Shown in pieces: positions 56,501 to 64,000 of a stretch of DNA of 64,000 nt. Both the position numbers and the translations under genes were made by a program. Source of the stretch: Stramonita haemastoma (taxonomy: Eukaryota > Mollusca > Gastropoda > Neogastropoda > Muricidae); contig CM060335.1 in NCBI GenBank assembly GCA_030674155.1, forward strand, positions 46,971,233-47,035,232, in the 5' to 3' direction. The notes under the pieces are model-generated. The model saw nothing but the letters and a program-made list of their open reading frames with translations. It ran no database searches and was not told the DNA's origin. Within the stretch, counting starts at the first letter, position 1. Each line of letters begins with the position of its first letter.

Positions 56501-57262
56501 ATTAGCACATTTATAAACAAATTTAGGGATTACATCGTCAACTTTGGCTTCTTTTTCAAACATAATTTCTTTTAACTGTAGTATTATAGGAAAATGGTCG
56601 CTTCCTAATGTATCATCATTGGTGAGCCAGACTGCATTAACTCCTAATTCAGGCGATATTAATGATAAATCAATTGATGATGGTTTATGGCTTGCAATAT
56701 CAGGTAATCTTGTTATACTACCATCATTTAGGAGAATCAATTTTGAGTCAACGATGTTTTCTATTAATCTGTTACAGGTCACATTGCAACAATTAGGTTC
56801 CCAAAATGGAGCATGAGCGTTGAAATCTCCAAGCACTATCCATTTTTTACTTGTCAGATCAATATGTTTAATCCAGTCTGTATTTTCTGCTTTTGGACCC
56901 TTAGGATAATAAACAGATACTACATTTAAATCTGTTTGTTTGTTTACTTTGACAGTGACTGCTGTTGCAAAAAACTCATCTGTAGATGTTGGAACAGGGG
57001 GTAAAGACAGAGGAGAGTAACTTAAATCTGCTCTAATGTACACTGCTGTTTGAACTCTTTTGGTTGTACTGCTACAAGTGAACAATGGTGGATAATAAAA
57101 ATTGTTAAATTTGGGAAGCTTGTTAGCATCTACGTTAAGAGACTGCAAAGCAAGAACTGAATAATTATGATGTGAGAGATGAGCTTCAAGGTGAAGTAAA
57201 TTTTTAAGGAGTGATCTACAATTCCATTGAAAAATTACAATATTGTCAAACACAGTCTTCAT
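53510..57262 (-). CDS. LINE E ORF2: endonuclease, RT and RNase H
   Basis: 1250 codons, uninterrupted. The APE endonuclease opens with IVIFQWNCRSLLKN (residues 8-21), with GDFNAHAPFW near 145 and GSDHFPIIL near 221. RT landmarks are SAVGIDGISYQLLLHLPLKW, IVIPVPKKGKSRSC, NQAGFRKGRCTTDH, TFFDISKAYDSVWH, IGIPQGSIIAPILF and the catalytic YADDIAIWM near 692. RNase H carries FTDGSVYD near 1001, AELYAILMAL near 1037, CVDSKSVLYSL near 1064 and CWIPSHCGIYWNEIADNLAK near 1109, so D-E-D-H-D is complete. A Cys/His cluster (CSCSEPLSCEHLIFQC) closes the protein near 1187. The ATG at 57262 is the first in frame after the ORF1 stop. It would carry out target-primed reverse transcription in the nucleus. Translation is probably by reinitiation or an internal site. 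Confidence 0.92.
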   Translation of the reverse strand: MKTVFDNIVIFQWNCRSLLKNLLHLEAHLSHHNYSVLALQSLNVDANKLPKFNNFYYPPLFTCSSTTKRVQTAVYIRADLSYSPLSLPPVPTSTDEFFATAVTVKVNKQTDLNVVSVYYPKGPKAENTDWIKHIDLTSKKWIVLGDFNAHAPFWEPNCCNVTCNRLIENIVDSKLILLNDGSITRLPDIASHKPSSIDLSLISPELGVNAVWLTNDDTLGSDHFPIILQLKEIMFEKEAKVDDVIPKFVYKCANWDLFQSILSNINCKYLLDETIDSSYDKFCKAVLQAAEKSIPKCKKMQDWKYFGNVWWNNECEEAVYLKKLAFKKWLQDRSEVNFINMKQAKNHSNRVVALAKKTYFSNFCRDEISESKDLHKVWKKVKKMKNGNILPVFPIKLHNNEMPSSLDKAEAFVKSFSDNNSLSSLNQSDKGFRETEERKDEYKDPVSKQEYFLNSSITFKEFNEALESFSSNYSAVGIDGISYQLLLHLPLKWKELLHSFYQKCWLNGTLPTPWKRSIVIPVPKKGKSRSCINNYRPIALTSQVGKVLEKIVQRRLLYFCEKENIIPVNQAGFRKGRCTTDHLVKLTSHIKYQFAHRKSTLATFFDISKAYDSVWHARLLYKLKLIGVNGEMFQYFKSFLSERSMCARVGSVYSSFKNIDIGIPQGSIIAPILFSILIHDLPKVLSNNINLAQYADDIAIWMNTSIRKHTSKRIINHINKIYQLEIDKLDTYMKENGLSLSGEKTKLMLFLNGENPNCLPALHINGETLKYSQNVKFLGVHLNPKLNWRFHIESLVNKARKRFNLLKIITVQPWGQDTKTLLHLATSLVRSTLVYGQEVYHSAPPSLLKKLQSIDSKSIKLALGVPVHTNTLNTYREVNLLSLSDHRHLAVAKFVTRSLSVSNSLKTEVLIDSVKDYPKRAQHISSLCPIHNYIDDLLSECNIDISSIPIAPIVPKIPQWEHKEAKFDIDYTMLKKDDNINMLTSDVKQHLETNYQNHIKVFTDGSVYDLNAGSGFVIPALKIQKSFCLGKGFSIFSAELYAILMALITINNSNFAFSHFAFCVDSKSVLYSLQDWSSKVRTDLLFEIKYLIHCIMTKGIGINFCWIPSHCGIYWNEIADNLAKKGSKRDCPVHNLKNDCREINSLLENHVHKFNFHGKFEILGYPRHISNIIYKLRLNSWKTKYSRNVTCSCSEPLSCEHLIFQCSVLNSVYKENGIEIAREPLNVVSRKPLIFDVARIISKSSVNILW

Positions 57263-57311
57263 GACACATAGTGAAATTCAACACATTTTGCTGTGGTATA
57301 AATGAACAAAG

Positions 57312-58547
57312 TCACCAGGAATATGGATGGGAGAAAGAATTCCACTGGCGATGATGAAATGACCATGGTTGAGGAAATCTGGCAAACCCTGCAGGATCTC
57401 CATACCACTGGTTGGGCCCTTTCTCCAAGCTGTTGGGCATTCCTCGATGAAGATTCCTGACGAGCCTTCTCCTTGGTCGCTCCCAGAAGAGACGATGAAC
57501 GTGTCGACCCAGGTTCCCCGCTAGGATGCTGGTGCCTATATCTGATGGATGAATGTCATCTTTCATGATTTTGTTATTATATACACTCATATTTTCATGA
57601 GAGAGAATAGACACTTGTTGGTTAGAAAGCTCAGAAAATAAAAGAGCGTTAAAGAGCTGTCTCCTTCCCTCAAGATCTTTGTTCTTCACAGGAGCAATTC
57701 TGCTGATAACTACTTTTGTTTTGGGGAGTCTGCTTTTGATCTGGTTGACTACCGAGACCATGTCTTTGGATGCAGTGGATGGGTCAGACCCTTTTACATC
57801 ATGGACTCCTGCATGCAGAACAATGCAGTCCACTGTGTCTTCAGGACAAATATTTTCGATTTCCCTTCTGCAGTCAGCAATTTTAAAGGCCCTCTTTGAT
57901 GTGACTTTGAAACCATAGGAATAACCCAGGCGTTTTGCATTGATCTTTGACATAGTTGAGTCATGTAGAAATAGAACTTTGGGAAGAGAGTTGGAATTTG
58001 AATCTTTGACGTCACGAGTTTGCGTTTTAGAGCAATGTGCGTCATTCTTTGCTGAGAAGCCTGTCGATTTTGATATGGTATTTTTAGGCTTGTGGCATGC
58101 CTCTCTTGTAAGTAAGCCTCTTATGTTATTTGAAGGAGTTGATTTTGTCACTTCTGCATATGATTTTTTGGTGCACAGTGTTGTTCTTGATGGTGTTATT
58201 TCTTTGACTGTTTGCGTGGCCACACTTACAGTTTCTCGCTGGGCGTTGTCCTTTGACAACCTCTCCACTGTCTCTTCCAGAGCATAGATGCGATCACACA
58301 GACGCTCGATGGTCTTCTTCAAGTCGCGGATCGCATCGTGTTGTTGCTCCAGTGGGAGAGACAGTGAAGCAGCTGATTCAGAGCTGGGACCCGTCAGAGC
58401 AGTAGATCTGGATCTAGTTAAACGACCATTGCTCGGTTTTTTGTATTTTGAAGACGATGGGCTTTCACATGTTTCACCTCTATCACTTTTCTCTTTTGAT
58501 GGATCAGATTTTTTAAGAAGACTAACCTGTCGTTTGGACCGAGTCAT
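57312..58547 (-). CDS. LINE E ORF1: coiled coil plus SGNH-hydrolase-like domain
   Basis: 411 codons. A basic, Ser-rich N terminus (MTRSKRQVSLLKKSDPSKEK) is followed by a coiled coil at about 65-105 (DAIRDLKKTIERLCDRIYAL), a Thr/Ser-rich linker, and an SGNH/GDSL-esterase-like domain from about 190. Its blocks are LFLHDSTMSK (Ser nucleophile at about 195), VLHAGVHDVKG (block III, His where Asn is usual, about 246) and DDIHPSDIG (Asp-x-x-His type block, about 331), then SILAGNLGRHVHRLFW. It has no zinc knuckles. Esterase-type ORF1 proteins are established in CR1/L2-clade LINEs. Finding one upstream of an RNase H-bearing ORF2 is unusual to my knowledge. The start is the first ATG after the 5' UTR. 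Confidence 0.85.
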   Translation of the reverse strand: MTRSKRQVSLLKKSDPSKEKSDRGETCESPSSSKYKKPSNGRLTRSRSTALTGPSSESAASLSLPLEQQHDAIRDLKKTIERLCDRIYALEETVERLSKDNAQRETVSVATQTVKEITPSRTTLCTKKSYAEVTKSTPSNNIRGLLTREACHKPKNTISKSTGFSAKNDAHCSKTQTRDVKDSNSNSLPKVLFLHDSTMSKINAKRLGYSYGFKVTSKRAFKIADCRREIENICPEDTVDCIVLHAGVHDVKGSDPSTASKDMVSVVNQIKSRLPKTKVVISRIAPVKNKDLEGRRQLFNALLFSELSNQQVSILSHENMSVYNNKIMKDDIHPSDIGTSILAGNLGRHVHRLFWERPRRRLVRNLHRGMPNSLEKGPNQWYGDPAGFARFPQPWSFHHRQWNSFSHPYSW

Positions 58548-58611
58548 ATTTTGTCTTAAATCAACTTTTGAACATTTCTTTTTTAAGACACGAATTCCTG
58601 TAGGTTATCAT

Positions 58612-58624
58612 CCGCCATCTTGGC
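58612..58624 (-). promoter_or_regulatory. YY1-type site at the 5' end of LINE E
   Basis: On the - strand the sequence is GCCAAGATGGCGG, a very good match to the YY1 consensus (AAGATGGCGGC type). It lies 14-26 bases from the junction with (GT)n, the presumed first base of the element. In human L1 a YY1 site in nearly the same place fixes the transcription start. The function here is inferred. Confidence 0.55.
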
Positions 58625-58635
58625 GTAGGAATCTG

Positions 58636-58873
<238 letters not shown>

Positions 58874-59018
58874 TAATCATTCTAAGTAAGACTATGCGTA
58901 GCCCAGTCCAAACCGACTGAACACAATGTGACGCTGGCAGCAACCCACACTAGAGTGTAGATGTACAGGAAGAGAGCAGTGCAAAGCCAAATCAAGGGGT
59001 TGTCACGGGGCTTCTTAT

Positions 59019-59020
<2 letters not shown>

Positions 59021-59096
<76 letters not shown>

Positions 59097-59150
59097 TGTC
59101 TGTCTGTCTGTGTGTGTCTGTGTGTGTCTGTGTGTGTCTGTGTGTGTGCA
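59021..59150. repeat. (GT)n running into the exon 9 acceptor
   Basis: GT and GTCT units make up the whole region upstream of the exon and supply the bases before the acceptor (TGTGTGTGCAG). A normal pyrimidine tract is replaced by alternating GT, so splice-site strength may vary with repeat length. Confidence 0.9.
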
Positions 59151-59151
59151 G

Positions 59152-59232
59152 GAGCAGATTTAAATGGCACTTGTAGCAATTCGAATGAATGCAAAAGTTT
59201 GACTGAATGCGACACCAGATATTCCAAATGCA
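59152..59232 (+). CDS. Exon: EB/EGF-like cysteine-rich module 3
   Basis: The acceptor is GTGTGCAG (59144-59151) and the donor GTATGT (59233). It is 81 bp, phase 1 at both ends. It reads [20 protein letters not shown] then TRYSKC, with spacing C-x5-C-x5-C-x6-C. It is the last exon of the host gene that I can identify; the gene continues beyond 59232, possibly past the window. Confidence 0.75.
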
Positions 59233-59284
59233 GTATGTATATCACTTCTATTGTCAGTATTACTACTGTTCTTAGAATTAGTGG

Positions 59285-59562
<278 letters not shown>

Positions 59563-60239
59563 AGATAAACACCACTTGCCAGCCATTAGTCAGTTTGCGC
59601 CTAGCCGCCGGACCAGTCACATCAGGAGAGTGCCTTCCTTCTCTGTATTCTGTTCTGTGCCTTTCTTTTAGAGTGTGTGTGCACAAAAATCTTTCTTTTT
59701 TTCCTGTTGGATGTGTACAGCCTTCCTTTTGGTGTTCTAGGCTTTGGAGTTTCTGTGCTGTAGGTTGTGGGGAGAAATGTGTATATATACATAATTTTAA
59801 CCCATTTGGGCAATTTAAAACAGACTTGTCTGACACAACTGTGAGAACCACCCTAGTGATAACAGTCACCCCATTTTCTCTACCTTACTTGAGGAGGAAG
59901 TTTTTTTTCTGCTCAACTCAACAGATGTTCCCTCAGCAAGTTTACACACAGTATGTACCTTGATTCAGTAACTTGGAGGCTAAATGCAGGCCATAAAATC
60001 AATAATTTGTTCATAAACAAAAACATCATTAATCTCTGACTGATGTTTTATCTGAATTTGAGGAAATAGAGGGAATTATATTTCCCCACTCAGCCCCTTG
60101 TTTAAATTGAAATGAAGTAAAGTTCAGATGAGAAGAAAAGAAATACAGGAAAAGAGGGAGAATACTATCTCCTGACCTCCTCACCCTACTTTCTGCTGCA
60201 CTGCGAGCCACTGTAGGGACCCCCCCCCCCCCCCCTGTC

Positions 60240-61640
60240 AGATAAGAGGGCTGACTTACTTAAAGATAATTATGTCTATGCTAGAGGATGCCAGGGTCAA
60301 GGTCATACTGGCCAAGTACCGCTCAAACCAAGGAGTCAGGCCAGCTATAATGCCTACGGCAATAACAGGTGACTGTGGAATATACAAAATGGAGCATTGC
60401 TTATTCAGCAACGGTGCACGTACACTGCTTTGAACTTACGTGCAGGTCAGTATAGCTATAAGAAAACCTGTGCAGCCAAGGACACCCTGGCAGATGTCCT
60501 TGCCCTTACAAGGCATGCAACCTTTAACCTCTCACCTAGTAGAGAGAAACGCATAACATGCCACTCCATAGACAGTGCAGGCCTTGGTGCTAGGCACACA
60601 GCCGTGATCAGTGAATGGCTTTTACCCCACCCGGGCAAATTTCACAGAGCTCTGAAAGAGGCCAAAGTTACTCAAAAACTGAGCATCTCACTCAACGAGT
60701 GTAGGGGGGAAAGCTTGGGGTCAAGGCTAGTGTCATGGAGGTCATAGTTGCAACCCACGATCCTAGCCTCAAACACCATGTGAGGAAGGAACTCAAGGTA
60801 CTGATATGCAAAATATCTGACAAAGATGGGATAGGCCTACATGTGGCCGTTCTCAAGACGCTGCCGACACCATCATGCTTCCCTAGCAGGCATCCACTGT
60901 CTAATATACAACATGTACATCAACAAGTGGCAGTGGTAGGCTTATCCCCAGGTTTCACCTCTTTCAGTCAAAGGCATCAATTTTCTAGCCTTTCTCAAAC
61001 CAGAAGAGAAAGCCTCACTATCTGTACGTGTACTGTACGGCAAAGTCAGTTAGCTGCTATCCTAACAATTTTGATGGTGTTAATGTTCTTTTGGTCATAC
61101 ACACCTAGTTAAAATATTCATGGATGGGGTTTTGAAGCTAATCCAGTGCTGACCAGTCAAAGGAAAGGATTAAAACCTGTGATGCCAATGTGGAGTTAGA
61201 TATAATTATTAAAATGTTTACACTGAAAGACTTTTTAAAATAAAGGGGGGAAAAGCTTACCATGCTTCTTACTCCCCTCACTGGACAATGTTGCCAAAAC
61301 CTTAATGCACTAGACTTGTCAGGCATGTCAATGATGGACAACAAAATGCACTTTTTATTTTGCAAATAGCGTATTGAAGCATACTTGACATGGGGATCAT
61401 CAGGATCATATAGAACTGACTAAATGCACTGATTGCAGAGCTAGGTGTTGTAGCAACACTAATATAATACTTGAGAACAGCTCCTCTGAGGAAAGACAAT
61501 AGTAGTATAAAACTTTTCACTGCCTTACAGGCCCTCAACATAGTATTAACAGACACTATTATTATAGCTCACTGGAAGCCATACACTCTAGCTGATGCAG
61601 GCTAAGATACTGATGTTTATACAGCACCAGCCTACTAAGG
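60240..61640 (+). mobile_element. Second DIRS-like relic (tyrosine recombinase)
   Basis: MFTLKDFLK, KLTMLLTPLTGQCCQNLNAL and LRTAPLRKDNSSIKLFTALQ (61200-61540) follow the recombinase of the 15600-19335 element (LFALLSGQRRQTIAALDIE). The catalytic Arg of the GQR motif is now Cys. Upstream (60240-61120) two short ORFs have no recognisable match and may be other parts of the element. It is inactive. Confidence 0.55.
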
Positions 61641-61857
61641 TGGTAAGTGCTCCTGCCCCAGGCTGCAGGCGCCTATCAGTGTTGTTATGACAGCTGCTGG
61701 CTTGACTAGGGAGTCTATTTACATCTGCTTTTATAGCAAAATGATTAACTGTGGGAAACCACACTTTAGACAGGTCTTTATGTAATACTATCTTGTCAAA
61801 GATGAAGTGTGATCTGTTCTTTTTTGCAACTCATAAACACTGTTGCTCTAAATATCT

Positions 61858-61994
61858 CAAGGGCACTCTTAGTGCAGGTTTCAGCGGGAGATGAGTTAGA
61901 ATTGTATAAGACAAGGAGAGACTTACTTGGTAAGTTGAGTCTTGTCGAGAATTCTGACGAATTTCTCCCGATGAAACCGGACAGAGTGCACTTG
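61858..61994 (+). mobile_element. Repeat R3, complete short copy with TIRs
   Basis: 137 bp. The left end CAAGGGCACTC...GGTTTCAGCGGGAGA and the right end TCTCCCGATGAAACCGGACA with GAGTGCACTTG are imperfect inverted repeats of about 33 bp. It is non-coding and MITE-like. Confidence 0.7.
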
Positions 61995-62123
61995 CCCTCC
62001 CTTTAATTCTGTTACCCTCCCATTTAGACCAGTAGCTCTATAACCTGTGTGTTGTATCTTCACTGACTCAGTGTTTATTCATTGCACTCTCAATGACTGA
62101 CGGCTGGCAAGTGGTGTTTATCT

Positions 62124-62217
62124 CAAGTGCACTCTGTTCCGGTTTCATTGGGAGAAATTGGTCAGAATTCTCGCCAAGACTCAACTTATACCAGGTAAGT
62201 CTCTCCTTGTCTTATAC

Positions 62218-62256
<39 letters not shown>

Positions 62257-62257
62257 C

Positions 62258-62309
<52 letters not shown>

Positions 62310-62402
62310 GTTCTTGATGTTATTCTTGGTATTCTTGTTGTTATTCTTGTTGTCGTTATTGTTGTCGTTATTGTTGTCGTTATTATTATCATCATCAGCA
62401 GC

Positions 62403-62457
<55 letters not shown>

Positions 62458-62465
62458 ATAGCAGC
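62124..62465 (-). repeat. Repeat R3 end with expanded trinucleotides
   Basis: CAAGTGCACTCTGTTCCGGT to CTCTCCTTGTCTTATAC is the reverse of the R3 right part. It is followed by (CAT)n, (ATT)n, (GTT)n and (AGT)n to 62460. The other inverted end is not seen. 62002-62100 has no feature. Confidence 0.65.
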
Positions 62466-62948
62466 AGGCACCCATCAGTCTCTGAAGACTATGGAGTTGC
62501 GCTCTAGTCTTTAGAGCGCAAAGCCTGGGCAAGTATGCATGGAGGGCAAGCTGTTACCCATACAGCAGACCCCCCCCCCCCCCCCCCCCCCCTCTCCACG
62601 GAACCTGAATGATCCATTGGAAAGGCAATGACCGATACGAATGGTCCCAGTACCGTCGCAGGAACCACCTGTGTGCATGCTGGTTTGTTATAATTTTGTA
62701 ATCCGCTCCTACCGGCACACGATGGCCTGCTCTTCCGAAAGGCAGAACGGGGTTTCAACGTGTGCGCAAGATATTCTGCGTGCATTCGCACACGGGGCCT
62801 CGAATTCGAGTCTCATCCGAATGACTTTGACATTCAGTTTGATTTTTTCGTCAAACTGGGAAGAAAGGGCGAGGCTGGGTACAAACCCAGAAACTCAGGG
62901 TTTACATAATTGCAGGTGAACATCTTAACCATCCTGCCACCATCCTTC
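62466..62948 (-). mobile_element. Composite SINE-like repeat, copy 2, full length
   Basis: Reverse of 11622-12055, plus a tRNA-like head at 62860-62948 (- strand box A GGTTAAGATGTTCACC, box B GGGTTTGTACCC) missing from copy 1. It contains a C20 run at 62573-62592. It shows that the composite is one unit with a pol III-type head. Confidence 0.7.
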
Positions 62949-62949
62949 C

Positions 62950-63014
<65 letters not shown>
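62949..63014. repeat. (ATT)n microsatellite
   Basis: 22 ATT units following the SINE. 63015-63590 beyond it is of mixed composition with a CpG-containing patch at 63235-63310 that includes an E-box (CACGTG, 63255-63260). No genes seen. Confidence 0.9.
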
Positions 63015-63590
63015 GGTAGGACCACGGCAGCCACTAACGAGTAAAGCGTAGCCGAAAGTGACAAATTAGATCCACTTTGCACCCAAATTTCTCCATCCAA
63101 ATCTAAAAGAAAGCTAAAAAAAAATATACTAGTAAAAAGTTTAATGCATTAACTTAACATCTGTAATATCATTTTGCAAGAATGATGACTGGATAAGTGC
63201 GAGCGATGATTTAATATCGGTAATAAACTTAAAAACTCGCCGCCACCGAGCCTCACGTGTGGCTGAAAACGCGACTCGGTGAATTTTCGTGCTCGTCTTC
63301 CAACACGATCTGTCACCCCTTCATTGTACAAACCTATTCATAGCGCATACCATTGGAAAGAAGAAACTCTCCACTAACCGATTATATGAGAGAAACTTTA
63401 GTGAAGTTTTTTTTTTTTTTTAATACAGTATAATGCGTTTTAAAATTTCCTACATTTTTCGGAAGTCGTAGAAATTTCCCTATTAATCGTACAAAAAATC
63501 CCAACACAGCGTTAAAAAGCTTGTTTTTTCAAGAACAAAACGCTTATTTCAGTTTATCGGTTATTTCCATTAAATGACGTCTGATTTTCA

Positions 63591-63636
63591 TTTGCATACA
63601 GCACCCCCCTTTTCTAACTGACCAAAATGGCGGCCT
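63591..63636 (+). promoter_or_regulatory. Candidate TATA-less promoter/start region
   Basis: A perfect octamer ATTTGCAT (63590-63597) lies just upstream of ACCAAAATGGCGGCC (63621-63635), which matches both a good translation start context and the YY1 consensus. YY1 sites over the first ATG are frequent in housekeeping promoters. The function is inferred. Confidence 0.3.
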
Positions 63637-63755
63637 TAGCGAGTCAACACATGGATGCTTCAAACTTGCAAACGTGGATAGAGATTTTCGATGTGTACAG
63701 CGCATTTACACTCACATCTGAAGAAGTAAATGCTGTGCTTTTATTTTGTACGTAG
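63627..63755 (+). CDS. Possible first exon of another gene
   Basis: From ATG 63627 the frame gives MAALASQHMDASNLQTWIEI then FDVYSAFTLTSEEVNAVLLF. It ends at TAG 63753 unless spliced; donors GTAAAT (63726) or GTAGTT (63752) would leave a coding first exon. The N terminus is acetylation-ready (MAA) and the peptide looks globular. I do not recognise it, and it could be an upstream ORF. The remainder to 64000 shows nothing. Confidence 0.3.
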   Translation: MAALASQHMDASNLQTWIEIFDVYSAFTLTSEEVNAVLLFCT

Positions 63756-64000
63756 TTACTATCGAATCTCGATGATTTTAGATCTAAAAACTTATCGTTG
63801 ATCGCAAGTTTATCCCGGACTGGGATCGCAGGGAGCGAAGAACTAGGTCATCGAAGGGTGCTCTCAGAATTTATGAGCTCGCGTGAAATTTTTCTATTAT
63901 AACAATAAATGAGGGTGATGATTCTGTTCAAAATAGTTTCTAGTAGTGTTTGTTTTTTTCTTAGGATCTGTACTTTGTTATATCGTGCCGAAATGTTCGA

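Noticed and set aside
56004..56816. + strand ORFs opposite LINE E ORF2, and those opposite ORF1
   Set aside because: Shadows of the intact - strand ORFs.
60397..61112. Two overlapping + strand ORFs
   Set aside because: No family match is visible and they sit in a decayed DIRS-like region; I could not support them as genes.

Overview
The window looks like nuclear DNA of an animal, most likely a gastropod mollusc. The evidence is the exon/intron structure, the very dense simple repeats, the tRNA-headed SINEs, and the non-LTR (LINE) and DIRS-type retroelements of kinds common in molluscs. Nothing bacterial, organellar or viral was seen. The species call is an inference.

One host gene runs through most of the window on the + strand. 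I find nine internal exons between 9440 and 59232. Every one begins and ends in intron phase 1 with AG/GT boundaries. In order they encode an FTP (fucolectin/tachylectin-4/pentraxin-1, F5/8C-like) lectin domain on three exons (9440-9661, 13867-13977, 15009-15137), an EGF-like module (20943-21044), a second FTP domain on two exons (37016-37237, 42610-42846), and three short cysteine-rich EB/EGF-like modules (44497-44580, 50569-50643, 59152-59232). The protein is therefore a modular extracellular or receptor-type lectin. Its start, signal peptide, any membrane segment and its end lie outside what I can identify.

The introns and the 5' flank are packed with mobile DNA. Left end: a 21-bp minisatellite split by a decayed I-like LINE (LINE A, 1327-6480, - strand), then a 52/58-bp minisatellite containing CRE-like sites (8314-8858). 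10-24 kb: an RTE relic, SINEs, a DIRS1-like tyrosine-recombinase element (15600-19335), four copies of a MITE with terminal inverted repeats, and a 43-bp minisatellite. 24-36 kb: a LINE (B) split by a nearly intact RTE element (C) with a readable target duplication, a second LINE B copy, and an I-like LINE (D) itself split by a CR1-like fragment (F). 37-49 kb: four further minisatellite blocks and a LINE (G) bounded on both sides by (GT)n. 53.4-58.6 kb: a full-length I-like LINE (E) with two intact ORFs, also bounded by (GT)n on both sides. 59-63 kb: a second DIRS relic, TIR elements and a composite SINE. The right end (about 63.6 kb) may hold the promoter and first exon of another gene.

Points of greatest interest: LINE E, which combines an SGNH-esterase-like ORF1, an EN-RT-RNase H ORF2, a YY1-type site at its 5' end and apparent (GT)n targeting; EGF exon 4 caught between two inverted SINEs; and the two FTP domains of one gene having different exon splits.
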